DNA from: an uncultured Chryseobacterium sp.
GTDB taxonomy: Bacteria > Bacteroidota > Bacteroidia > Flavobacteriales > Weeksellaceae
DNA: 64,000 nucleotides
Assembly (NCBI GenBank): GCA_913776245.1
Contig: CAJYLO010000010.1
Span: forward strand, 1 to 64,000
Direction: 5' to 3'
Shown here: positions 1-7,117 of the stretch, one piece after another
Layout of the letters: each line of letters opens with the position of its first letter
Numbering within the stretch: position 1 is the stretch's first letter
The notes under the pieces: model-generated
Told to the model about the DNA's origin: nothing
Database searches by the model: none
What the model saw: the letters and a program-made list of their open reading frames with translations, nothing else
Position numbers and translations under genes: made by a program

Positions 1-862
1 CTTCACTCACCAAAGCCAGAGACTGCATCGTTCGCGGACCAACACCTTTCAGCATCAGCAAATCTTCAAAATTCTCAGGTTCATTTTCTCTCGCCAGCCA
101 AAGAATATTGCCGAGCTTTTTCATATCAACATCACTCGCCAAAACCTCGTGATGAGCGGGCAATATCAAACGCTGAAAATCCTGCATCCATTTCTCAGAA
201 TCAGTTTTTGTAATGTCAACGATGCCGTTTCGGTTTTGTTCCGCTTCGGAAGATGTGAGGTTGAGAATATTACCACGATTAACGCCGGAGATTCCCGTGT
301 GAGGCTCATTGACAAAAGAACTTACATTTTCTGAAAGCCAATGATAGCGTCTCGCCGTGCCGTCAGAATCGTGCATCCCTTGCTGAACAACCGCCCAATT
401 CCCTTGGTCAGACAAAATAAAATTATGCAGATAAAGCTGATAACCATCCTGAATTGCCGTATTATCAACCTTCGCAGAAAGTTTACTGCAACGCACCAAT
501 TCGTTTCCGTCAAGTCCTGTGGAATCAGCAATTTTCAAAAGTTCATTCGGTGCATCTTTGGAGAACTTGCCTTTTCCTCCGGCGATGTAAATCCCAAGAG
601 ATTTAGAATTCGGATTGATGGCTCTTTTCAAAGCGCCCATCACCGAAGTTGTTATTCCCGAAGAATGCCAGTCCATTCCCATCACCGCTCCAAAACTCTG
701 AAACCAAAATGGGTCGGCCAACCGTCGTAAGACTTCATCTTTTCCGTAATCTGCCAAAATTACTTCCACAATCGCCAGTCCAAGCTTGGACATACGCTCA
801 TACAACCAGGGCGGAACCTGACCGTAATGAAGGGACAAATCTGCAGTTCCGGAACGTTTCAT
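1..862 (-). CDS. DUF763 domain protein, 3' end cut by window edge
   Basis: The frame is open from an ATG at 862 down to base 1, about 287 codons, with no stop, so the C-terminus lies outside the window. The N-terminus reads MKRSGTADLSLHYGQVPPWL, which I recognise as the conserved start of the DUF763 family. Near the window edge the protein has a helix-hairpin-helix-like segment (LKGVGPRTMQSLAL, encoded about 14-55), which in other proteins binds DNA without sequence specificity. The biochemical role of DUF763 is unknown to me. The gene is transcribed leftward and is separated from the next leftward gene by an inverted repeat at 875-977. Confidence 0.88.
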   Translation of the reverse strand, partial: MKRSGTADLSLHYGQVPPWLYERMSKLGLAIVEVILADYGKDEVLRRLADPFWFQSFGAVMGMDWHSSGITTSVMGALKRAINPNSKSLGIYIAGGKGKFSKDAPNELLKIADSTGLDGNELVRCSKLSAKVDNTAIQDGYQLYLHNFILSDQGNWAVVQQGMHDSDGTARRYHWLSENVSSFVNEPHTGISGVNRGNILNLTSSEAEQNRNGIVDITKTDSEKWMQDFQRLILPAHHEVLASDVDMKKLGNILWLARENEPENFEDLLMLKGVGPRTMQSLALVSE

Positions 863-874
863 TTTTTATTTTTT

Positions 875-977
875 AATCGCAAAGGCGCAAATTTCATTTA
901 GCAATTCAACTCTTTCAAGACGCAAAACTTTGCGACTTTTATAACATTGTGATTTAAAATCCTTACGCCTTTGCGAT
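875..977. repeat. Inverted repeat of the dispersed CGCAAAG family
   Basis: ATCGCAAAGGCG at 876-887 is exactly the reverse complement of CGCCTTTGCGAT at 966-977. Between the arms are further CGCAAA-type words. Related sequence occurs at about 15877-15970, 46155-46232 and 56315-56460, always between genes. The spacing is too long and lacks a T-run for a simple terminator. Confidence 0.7.
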
Positions 978-980
978 AAA

Positions 981-1331
981 TTAATTTTCAAAATAAGCAT
1001 TCAGATTTTCAAGATTATTTTTATCGCTTCCCGCAAAAATTTCATTATCTGTAACAAAAACCGGACGTTTCAAAAAACTGTAATGGTCCAGAATCAGCTT
1101 CTTAAAATCCTTTTCCGTCAATGAATTGACATCAATTGCTCTTTCCTTGATTTGCGTCGATTTTTTACTAAAAAGTGCTTCGTAAGATTTCGTTTTTTCA
1201 TACATTTCTTCCAGTTCTGCTTCGGTTACGGGCTGCGATTTTATTTCTCTCAGTTCCCAGTCAGACAGATCAAGAGGTGACATTATTTTCTTGTTGGTGC
1301 CGCAGGTTTTGAGATAGAATACTTTTTTCAT
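981..1331 (-). CDS. ArsC/Spx/YffB-family thioredoxin-fold protein
   Basis: The product has 116 residues and the usual length and architecture of the arsenate reductase-like (ArsC/Spx) family. There is an N-terminal beta strand followed by TCGTN, with a single redox-type Cys near residue 10, and a C-terminal segment KRPVFVTDNEIFAG resembling the LxRPi.. motif that closes the thioredoxin fold. I start it at the ATG at 1331 (MKKVFYLKTC), because the family begins just before the first strand. An in-frame upstream start at 1346 would add five residues. The family includes true arsenate reductases, Spx regulators and uncharacterised YffB-like proteins. No ars genes are nearby, so arsenate reduction should not be assumed. 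Confidence 0.82.
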   Translation of the reverse strand: MKKVFYLKTCGTNKKIMSPLDLSDWELREIKSQPVTEAELEEMYEKTKSYEALFSKKSTQIKERAIDVNSLTEKDFKKLILDHYSFLKRPVFVTDNEIFAGSDKNNLENLNAYFEN

Positions 1332-1439
1332 TTTTATTAAAGTCAAGAGATTTAAAATAGAATTTGAGAATTACAAATTTAATGCAAATGTCAAAGGAAT
1401 AAAACATAAATATTGAGTAGTAATCTAAAAATTCTTCCC

Positions 1440-1447
1440 TATTTTTG
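1440..1447 (+). promoter_or_regulatory. Probable -7 box (TATTTTTG) of the thioesterase gene
   Basis: TATTTTTG fits the Bacteroidota -7 consensus TAnnTTTG and lies 9 bp before the ATG at 1457. That implies a very short 5' leader. I see no convincing -33 TTTG at the right distance, so this is a moderate call. Confidence 0.4.
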
Positions 1448-1456
1448 ATACGTAAA

Positions 1457-1933
1457 ATGAATAGAATGGAAAACAAACCGGTGACGTTTCAGTTTATTTC
1501 TGAACCGACAGACGTTAATTTCGGCGGTAATGTTCACGGCGGAAGCGTGATGAAATGGATAGACCAGGTCGGTTATGCCTGCGCCAGCAACTGGTCCGGA
1601 AGCTATTGCGTAACTGTTTATGTTGGCGGAATCCGGTTTTATAAACCCATAAAAATCGGTGAAATTGTGAAGCTGGATTCTAAAGTGATCTTTACGGGAA
1701 ATTCCAGTATGCACATTTCGATTGATGTGTTTTCCAGAAATGTGAAGGAGAAGAAATTTGAGAAGCGAACGCACTGCATCATCGTATTTGTAGCCGTTGA
1801 CGAAAACGGGAAATCCATCGAGGTTCCGAAGTGGAATCCTGTCACAGAAAAAGAAATCCAAATGGAACAATACGCCATCAAACTCAAAGACCTGAGAAAA
1901 AATATAGAAGATGAAATGAAACCTTTCCTATAA
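1457..1933 (+). CDS. Acyl-CoA thioesterase, hotdog fold
   Basis: A single hotdog-fold domain of 158 residues. The motif GGNVHGGSVMKWIDQ near residues 25-40 is the substrate-binding helix of YciA/BACH-type acyl-CoA thioesterases. These hydrolyse acyl-CoA to free fatty acid and CoA in the cytoplasm, usually as hexamers. The conserved Asp of this helix is present. The start is the ATG at 1457, with a second ATG nine bases later as an alternative. A TAnnTTTG promoter box sits directly upstream. The gene stands alone, on the opposite strand to the ArsC-like gene and before the trp operon. Confidence 0.85.
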   Translation: MNRMENKPVTFQFISEPTDVNFGGNVHGGSVMKWIDQVGYACASNWSGSYCVTVYVGGIRFYKPIKIGEIVKLDSKVIFTGNSSMHISIDVFSRNVKEKKFEKRTHCIIVFVAVDENGKSIEVPKWNPVTEKEIQMEQYAIKLKDLRKNIEDEMKPFL

Positions 1934-1950
1934 TTTTTTGAAAAAAAACA

Positions 1951-1980
1951 TTGCAGAATTAAAAATCATTTCTAAATTTG
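1951..1980 (+). promoter_or_regulatory. Promoter of the trp operon (TTG-19 bp-TAAATTTG)
   Basis: TAAATTTG at 1973-1980 matches the Bacteroidota -7 consensus TAnnTTTG. A TTG at 1951-1953 lies 19 bp upstream, the expected place for the -33 TTTG/TTG element. The inferred start of transcription (4-6 bp after the box) falls at about 1984-1986, at or next to the ATG of the leader peptide, so the leader message may be leaderless. The two boxes are seen and the start site is inferred. Confidence 0.65.
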
Positions 1981-1985
1981 TCCCA

Positions 1986-2063
1986 ATGAAACTTATGAAC
2001 AACAATAACTGGTGGTGGCTTTCAAACTCTTTGTCGGGTCTGAAAGGATTATCGGTGTTCTAA
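1986..2063 (+). CDS. trpL: trp operon leader peptide with Trp-Trp-Trp
   Basis: A 25-codon frame beginning ATG AAA CTT and ending TAA encodes MKLMNNNNWWWLSNS followed by ten more residues. The three adjacent TGG codons at 2010-2018 are in the position expected of a control peptide. A ribosome starved for charged tRNA-Trp would stall there. The frame starts just after the promoter and ends before a terminator hairpin upstream of trpE. Three consecutive Trp codons in a short frame in front of a trp operon are very unlikely by chance. The peptide itself probably has no other function. Confidence 0.88.
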   Translation: MKLMNNNNWWWLSNSLSGLKGLSVF

Positions 2064-2128
2064 AATTCTGAACTAACTATAACTCAATCATAATAGACTT
2101 TGACAAATTTTGTTGAAGTCTTTTTTTA
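2019..2128 (+). promoter_or_regulatory. trp attenuator: mutually exclusive pause, antiterminator and terminator helices
   Basis: Three helices can be drawn. (1) CTTTCA (2019-2024), just after the Trp codons, pairs with TGAAAG (2041-2046). (2) TTGTCGGGTCT (2031-2041) pairs with AGACTTTGACAA (2095-2106) as an antiterminator of 11 pairs with two G-U pairs and one bulged U. (3) The same AGACTTTGACAA pairs with TTGTTGAAGTCT (2110-2121) in a 12-bp terminator stem with two G-U pairs and a 3-nt loop, followed by a T-run at 2121-2127. A ribosome stalled on the Trp codons would cover helix 1 and free the antiterminator. This is the classic attenuation logic known for enteric trp operons. The pairings are seen; their use in the cell is inferred. 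Confidence 0.82.
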
Positions 2129-2156
2129 TTAATGGCTTCGACAAGCATTAATAAAA

Positions 2157-3590
2157 ATGAAATTATTTAAAATGAACTTGGAAAACATAATTAATATAAA
2201 AACTGTCGTCAAATCTCAATTAGCAGATTTGTTTACACCAATCGGGATTTACCTTCGTCTTCGCGACCAGTTTCGTGACACGATTCTTCTGGAAAGTGCC
2301 GGAAATCAAAATTCTGAAAATTCGTTTTCTTTCATCTGCGTGAATGCTATTGCCGGAATCGAAATCCGAAATTACGACGAAGCCGAACTGAAATTTCCTC
2401 TGGAAAATCCTACAAAAATCAATCTGAAAAATGAAAAATTATCAGACTTGATGCAGGAATTTTCCAATTGTTTCAAATGCGAAAAACCCAACCACGAGAT
2501 TGGAAAACAGGCTCAGGGATTTTTTGGTTACACAAGTTATGATGCGATTCCGTTTTTTGAAAATATCAAATTTAAGGAACAATCTGAAGACAATAAAATT
2601 CCGTTGATGCGTTACAGATTGTATCAATATGTGATTGCAATCAATCATCATAATGACGAAATGTTCCTGATTGAAAATAAAATCAATGGATTGAAATCAG
2701 AACTTTCAGCATTGGAAAACATCATCAACCAAAAAAATGCTCCGGTTTTTCCTTTTGAACTGACTTCGGAAGAAACTTCGAATTTGCAAGATGAAGAATT
2801 TCTGAAATCTGTGGAATTTGCGAAGAAACATTGTTTCCGTGGTGATGTTTTTCAATTGGTTTTAAGCAGAAGATTTGAACAGAAATTCCAGGGTGATGAA
2901 TTCAATGTTTACCGGGCTTTGCGGAACATCAACCCTTCTCCTTATCTATTTTTCTTCGATTATGGCGATTATAAATTGATGGGATCCAGCCCGGAAAGCC
3001 AGTTGATTATCAAAAACGGAAAAGCCATTATTCACCCGATCGCAGGAACTTTCAAAAGAACCGGAAACATCGAGAAAGATTTGGAATCTGCGGAAGAACT
3101 TAAAAAGGACCCGAAAGAAAATGCCGAACACACAATGCTGGTAGATTTGGCAAGAAATGATTTGAGCATTCACGGAAAAAATACAACGGTTTCAAAACTG
3201 AAAGAAATCCATTTCTTTTCTCACGTCATTCATATGGTTTCAGAAGTCGTAACCGATGTCAAAGAAGATCAGAATCCGTACGAAATGATTGCCACCACTT
3301 TCCCGCAAGGCACTTTGAGTGGCGCTCCAAAATACCGCGCAATGCAATTGATTGATGAACACGAGAAAACATCCAGAAGTTATTACGCAGGTTGTATCGG
3401 CTTTGTCGGCTTTGACGGTAGCTGCAATCAGGCGATTATGATTCGTACTTTTTTAAGTAAAAACAATACACTTTTCTACCAAGCCGGCGCGGGAATCACC
3501 GCAAAATCGGTTGCGGAAAGTGAATTGCAGGAAGTTAATAACAAATTAGGCGCTTTGAAAAAAGCAATTATTAAAGCAGAGAAATTATGA
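2157..3590 (+). CDS. trpE: Anthranilate synthase component I
   Basis: The product has 477 residues, a normal length. It is the chorismate-binding subunit that converts chorismate to anthranilate using ammonia delivered by TrpG. The C-terminal half carries the chorismate-binding fold with motifs HPIAGTFKRTG, VDLARNDLS, TFPQGTLSGAPK and AGAGITAKSVAESE. It is first in the operon and overlaps trpG by four bases, which suggests translational coupling. The ATG at 2157 is used; a second ATG five codons in is possible. Expression is probably controlled by the leader attenuator just upstream. I did not assess the Trp feedback site at the N-terminus. Confidence 0.96.
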   Translation: MKLFKMNLENIINIKTVVKSQLADLFTPIGIYLRLRDQFRDTILLESAGNQNSENSFSFICVNAIAGIEIRNYDEAELKFPLENPTKINLKNEKLSDLMQEFSNCFKCEKPNHEIGKQAQGFFGYTSYDAIPFFENIKFKEQSEDNKIPLMRYRLYQYVIAINHHNDEMFLIENKINGLKSELSALENIINQKNAPVFPFELTSEETSNLQDEEFLKSVEFAKKHCFRGDVFQLVLSRRFEQKFQGDEFNVYRALRNINPSPYLFFFDYGDYKLMGSSPESQLIIKNGKAIIHPIAGTFKRTGNIEKDLESAEELKKDPKENAEHTMLVDLARNDLSIHGKNTTVSKLKEIHFFSHVIHMVSEVVTDVKEDQNPYEMIATTFPQGTLSGAPKYRAMQLIDEHEKTSRSYYAGCIGFVGFDGSCNQAIMIRTFLSKNNTLFYQAGAGITAKSVAESELQEVNNKLGALKKAIIKAEKL

Positions 3591-4153
3591 AAATATTAGT
3601 ATTTGATAACTACGATAGTTTTACCTATAATTTGGTTCAAATCATTGAGCAGATTGTCGGAGAAAAAGTGGATGTTTACAGAAATGACCAAATTCCGTTG
3701 GAAGACATCGAAAAATACGACAAAATCATTCTTTCTCCCGGTCCGGGAATCCCGGAAGAAGCTGGAATTTTGTTGGATGTTATTAAAAAATACGCGCCTA
3801 CCAAATCTATTTTCGGCGTTTGTCTCGGTCAGCAGGCTATTGCGGAAGCTTTTGGCGGAAGTTTGATCAACCTGTCAGAAATCTATCACGGTGTTGCGAC
3901 GGAAGCTGTTCAGATCAATGCTCACAAAATTTTCAACGGTTTACCGGAAACTCTGGAAGTTGGCCGATACCATTCCTGGGCCGTTAATCCTGATGATTTT
4001 CCTGCAGAATTAGAAATCACCAGCGTTGATAAAAACGGAATGATTATGAGTTTGAAACACCAATCTTATGATGTTCACGCAGTTCAATATCATCCGGAAA
4101 GTATTCTGACGCCCGATGGAAAACAGATTTTAGAAAACTTTCTCAATAATTAA
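3587..4153 (+). CDS. trpG: Anthranilate synthase component II, glutamine amidotransferase
   Basis: A class I glutamine amidotransferase of 188 residues that releases ammonia from glutamine for TrpE. The nucleophile is Cys79 in FGVCLGQQ, and the His/Glu of the triad are in QYHPES near the C-terminus. The oxyanion motif LSPGPGIP is intact. Because the same family serves aminodeoxychorismate synthase, this subunit could also work with a PabB elsewhere, but the overlap with trpE points to anthranilate. The ATG overlaps the trpE stop and trpD follows after 6 bp. Confidence 0.95.
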   Translation: MKILVFDNYDSFTYNLVQIIEQIVGEKVDVYRNDQIPLEDIEKYDKIILSPGPGIPEEAGILLDVIKKYAPTKSIFGVCLGQQAIAEAFGGSLINLSEIYHGVATEAVQINAHKIFNGLPETLEVGRYHSWAVNPDDFPAELEITSVDKNGMIMSLKHQSYDVHAVQYHPESILTPDGKQILENFLNN

Positions 4154-4159
4154 ACACAA

Positions 4160-5146
4160 ATGAAACAAATCCTACAATATCTTTTCAATCATCAGACTTT
4201 GACAAAAGCCGAAGCCAAAGCGATTCTGATTGAGATTTCACAAAATAAATTCAATGAAAGCGAGGTCATTTCATTCATCACCGTCTTCCTGATGCGCACG
4301 ATTACGCTGGAAGAACTTACCGGCTTCCGTGAAGCTTTGTTGCAGTTGGCAAAACCTGTCGATTTGGGAACCTCAGATTTGGTGGACATCGTTGGAACCG
4401 GCGGAGACGGAAAAAACACATTCAACATCTCAACTTTGGCGAGTTTCATCGTTGCAGGAACCGGACAAAAAGTAGCTAAACAAGGCAATTACGGAGCATC
4501 ATCCATTTCAGGTTCATCCAATGTTTTGGAAGAAATGGGTTACCAATTCAAAGCTAATTCCGAAGAATTGAAAGCCGATTTGGAAAAAGGAAACATCTGT
4601 TTTCTGCACGCGCCGCTGTTTCATCCCGCTTTGAAATCGGTTGCGCCATTCAGAAAACAGCTTGGTTTAAAAACTTTTTTCAATCTTCTGGGACCTTTGG
4701 TCAATCCTGCACGTCCCGATTTCACAATGATTGGCGTTGCAAATCTGGAGATTGCAAGAGTTTATCAATACCTTTTGCAAAAGCAAAAAAGCGAGTTTAT
4801 GTTGGTTCACGCTTTGGATGGTTACGACGAAATTTCTTTGACCGGCGACACGAAAATTTTCAATAAGCACGGAGAAAAAATCTATTCCGCCGAAGATTTA
4901 AAATTCAAGAACATTGCACCGGAAAGTATTTTCGGAGGCAATACAAAAGAGGAAGCTTCTAAAATTTTCCTTCAAATCCTGGAAGGAAACGGAACTGAAG
5001 AACAAAATTATGTCGTTCTTGCTAATGCTTCAATTGCTTTGGAAAACACCGAAAAATATGGAAATTATGAGGATTGTCTGGCGCTAGCAAAAGAAAGTCT
5101 GGAAAGCGGAAAAGCGTTACAAAGTTTGAAAAATGTTATTAAGTAA
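4160..5146 (+). CDS. trpD: Anthranilate phosphoribosyltransferase
   Basis: Transfers a phosphoribosyl group from PRPP to anthranilate, the second step of Trp synthesis. The 328-residue length fits the family. The PRPP loop GTGGDGKNTFNIST (about residues 80-93) and the following KQGNYGASSISGSSNVLE are intact, as are the FLHAPLFHPALK and FNLLGPLVNPA blocks. It follows trpG after 6 bp. Downstream the operon is interrupted by about 480 bp containing a repeat-flanked, broken GIY-YIG gene before trpC. Confidence 0.95.
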   Translation: MKQILQYLFNHQTLTKAEAKAILIEISQNKFNESEVISFITVFLMRTITLEELTGFREALLQLAKPVDLGTSDLVDIVGTGGDGKNTFNISTLASFIVAGTGQKVAKQGNYGASSISGSSNVLEEMGYQFKANSEELKADLEKGNICFLHAPLFHPALKSVAPFRKQLGLKTFFNLLGPLVNPARPDFTMIGVANLEIARVYQYLLQKQKSEFMLVHALDGYDEISLTGDTKIFNKHGEKIYSAEDLKFKNIAPESIFGGNTKEEASKIFLQILEGNGTEEQNYVVLANASIALENTEKYGNYEDCLALAKESLESGKALQSLKNVIK

Positions 5147-5157
5147 CTTGAACGTTT

Positions 5158-5600
5158 GTCATTCAGAACGGAGCATCGCGGAGTGAAGAATCTTTAAATT
5201 AGAATATGAAAACTTTAGGAACGCATAATTATTTCGTTTATATTCTGACAAATAAGAATAAAACAGTTCTTTATACAGGAATAACGAATGATTTGAAAGG
5301 CAGATTATTTTGGCATATGATCCTGAATCTCATACTAACCACTTCACTTATAAATATAAATGCTTCTTTTTAATTTATTACGAATTTTTCCAAGATGTAG
5401 AACAAGCAATTGCAAGGGAAAAGCAGATAAAAGGTTATTCACGAATGAAAAAAGAAAATCTTATTAAAAATATCAATCCTAATTGGGATTTTTGGAATGA
5501 TAAAATTGAATAAATTTCTAATAAAAATATTAATTCTTTTCGAACTAAAATATAAAATCTAAAAAGATTCTTCGCTGCACTACGTTTCGCTCTGAATGAC
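5158..5600 (+). mobile_element. GIY-YIG element with ~40-bp inverted terminal repeats inside the trp operon
   Basis: The segment between trpD and trpC is bounded by two related sequences in opposite orientation. The left arm at 5158-5197 begins GTCATTCAGAACGGAGC and the right arm at 5561-5600 ends GCTCTGAATGAC. Reverse-complementing the left arm aligns it with the right over about 38 bp without gaps; the outer CTGAATGAC and the inner AAAGATTCTTC are identical and the middle diverges. The only coding content is a frameshifted small GIY-YIG nuclease gene. I infer a mobile or formerly mobile repeat-nuclease unit. I could not identify a target-site duplication. Confidence 0.6.
5206..5513 (+). pseudogene. 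Frameshifted small GIY-YIG nuclease gene
   Basis: From ATG 5206 the frame encodes NYFVYILTNKNKTVLYTG, the GIY-YIG (UvrC/URI-like) nuclease core, then reaches a stop at 5371-5373. From about 5310 the next frame continues the family's second half, FTYKYKCFFLIYYE, the Glu-containing AREKQIKGYSR segment, and the C-terminal NPNWDFWND, ending at 5513. The two halves join if the frame changes near 5310-5320, where the family sequence runs continuously. A sequencing error is possible. The intact family has about 90-100 residues. Function is likely lost unless frameshifting restores it. Confidence 0.78.
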
Positions 5601-5623
5601 AAAATCCAAAAAAAGAAAGTAAT

Positions 5624-6403
5624 ATGAACATCCTAGATAAAATCATCGCACGAAAAAAGCAAGAAATCGCAGAAGCAAAATACAAAATCTCTGTTGAAAA
5701 ACTAAAAGATTCGGAGTTGTTTGGAAGACCAACTTTTTCGTTAAAAGAAACCATCAAAACAAAATCCGGAATCATCACAGAATTCAAAAGACAATCGCCA
5801 AGCAAAGGCATTATTAATGATAAAATTTTACCTTTAGAAGTCGTTTCTCAATATGAAAAATTCGGAGCAAGTGCTGTTTCTATTTTAACTGATAAAGATT
5901 TTTTCGGTGGAAGTTTTGATGATATTTTGAGTGTCAGAAATCATCTTAATATTCCAATTCTGAGAAAAGACTTTATGATTGACGAATACCAGTTTTACGA
6001 AGCCAAATCCATCGGAGCCGACGTTATTTTGCTGATTGCAGCTTGTCTCTCTCCAACTCAGGTTTCAGAATTTACAGAATTGGCGCATTCACTAAATCTT
6101 GAAGTTTTACTTGAAATCCATTCCGAAGGTGAATTAAAATATATTAATAATGACGTAGATTTTGTAGGAATCAACAACAGAAATTTAAAAGATTTCAAAG
6201 TGGATTTACAACATTCCGTCGATTTGAAAAACCAGCTTCCGAAAGATATTTTGTCTGTTGCAGAAAGCGGAATTTATAACGTAGAAGATTTCAAATTCCT
6301 GAAAGGAAAAGGTTTTGACGGGTTTTTGATGGGTGAATATTTTATGAGGAATGAGAATCCGGGAAAGAAATTTTCTGAATTTATTTCTAATGTAACAATG
6401 TAA
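5624..6403 (+). CDS. trpC: Indole-3-glycerol phosphate synthase
   Basis: A TIM-barrel enzyme of 259 residues that closes the indole ring from carboxyphenylamino-deoxyribulose phosphate. The signature EFKRQSPSKG (around residue 52), the core ILRKDFMID and the phosphate-binding AESGI near residue 210 are all present. It follows the GIY-YIG element after 23 bp and precedes trpF after 18 bp, in the same direction as the rest of the operon, so it is presumably expressed by read-through from trpE or from an unseen internal promoter. Confidence 0.95.
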   Translation: MNILDKIIARKKQEIAEAKYKISVEKLKDSELFGRPTFSLKETIKTKSGIITEFKRQSPSKGIINDKILPLEVVSQYEKFGASAVSILTDKDFFGGSFDDILSVRNHLNIPILRKDFMIDEYQFYEAKSIGADVILLIAACLSPTQVSEFTELAHSLNLEVLLEIHSEGELKYINNDVDFVGINNRNLKDFKVDLQHSVDLKNQLPKDILSVAESGIYNVEDFKFLKGKGFDGFLMGEYFMRNENPGKKFSEFISNVTM

Positions 6404-6421
6404 CAGTTTATCAATTTAACA

Positions 6422-7117
6422 ATGTCTGAAAACCATCAACCAAAACTAAAAGTTTGCGGATTAACACAACTCGATCAGATTCAGAATTTAATTGAGTTGA
6501 ACGTTGATTTTCTGGGATTTATATTTTATGAAAAATCGCCAAGATATGTTCTTAATCATTTGAATTTGAGACAAATTGCTGAACTCAATCATCAAGGAAA
6601 AGTTGGTGTTTTCGTCAATGAAGATTTAGAAAATATTATTGACATTTCTGAAAAAGCAAAATTGAGTTTCATCCAGCTTCACGGCGATGAAACAGAAGAT
6701 TTTATTTCAGAATTAAGACAAAGATTAAACAGAGAAATTAAAATTATAAAAGTCATCAGAGTCGGAAGTCAGAAGTCAGAAGTCAGAAGTGAAATCGCAA
6801 AAGTCTTCGACTCCGTTCAGATCGACAACTATCAACCATCAACCATCAACTACCTTTTGTTTGACACAGATTCTAAAGCATTTGGAGGAACAGGAAATGC
6901 TTTTGATTGGAACATTTTAAATGATATCGAAATTCCTATTCCCTATTTTTTAAGTGGTGGAATATCATTAGAAAACTTCAATCAACTGACAACTATCAAC
7001 CATCAACCAATCGCTCTTGACATTAATTCAAAATTTGAAATCGAACCTGGAAATAAAGATTTAGAAAAAATAAAACGTTTTGTAAATTTATTAAACAGTC
7101 CCAAAGGGACGACTTAA
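6422..7117 (+). CDS. trpF: Phosphoribosylanthranilate isomerase with repeat-derived loops
   Basis: The isomerase of the third Trp step. The 231 residues are somewhat longer than typical. The motifs KVCGLT, FIFYEKSPRYV, IQLHGDE, LFDTDSKAFGGTG, FLSGGI and DINSKFE are intact. The extra length lies in loops encoded by heptanucleotide arrays: one between the RVGS strand and LLFDTD, another after SGGISLEN. The last residues (SPKGTT) and stop codon are encoded inside the GTCCC-GGGAC hairpin that starts the following transposase unit, so the original C-terminus may have been replaced. Confidence 0.93.
   Translation: MSENHQPKLKVCGLTQLDQIQNLIELNVDFLGFIFYEKSPRYVLNHLNLRQIAELNHQGKVGVFVNEDLENIIDISEKAKLSFIQLHGDETEDFISELRQRLNREIKIIKVIRVGSQKSEVRSEIAKVFDSVQIDNYQPSTINYLLFDTDSKAFGGTGNAFDWNILNDIEIPIPYFLSGGISLENFNQLTTINHQPIALDINSKFEIEPGNKDLEKIKRFVNLLNSPKGTT
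6765..7011 (+). repeat. Three heptanucleotide arrays inside trpF
   Basis: Array 1 at 6765-6792 is GAAGTCA three times plus a GAAGTGA. Array 2 at 6827-6854 is AACTATC, AACCATC, AACCATC, AACTACC. Array 3 at 6984-7011 is AACTGAC, AACTATC, AACCATC, AACCAAT, the same motif as array 2. Each unit is 7 bp, so gain or loss of a unit changes the reading frame. Arrays 2 and 3 are read in different frames. Similar words appear between genes at 35640-35694. Confidence 0.85.

Noticed and set aside
341-730. 129-residue plus-strand frame
   Set aside because: It is opposite the DUF763 frame, which is recognisable over its whole length.
981-1331. Arsenate resistance gene
   Set aside because: The ArsC/Spx fold includes several functions and no ars operon genes are adjacent.
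2129-2152. Second attenuator hairpin before trpE
   Set aside because: The inverted TTAATG/CATTAA stem just upstream of the trpE ATG can form, but it has a bulge, no T-run and no clear partner in the three-helix scheme.
5310-5513. Separate 67-residue gene starting at a TTG
   Set aside because: It is the second half of the GIY-YIG family sequence; the first half is in another frame just upstream, so it is part of a broken gene.
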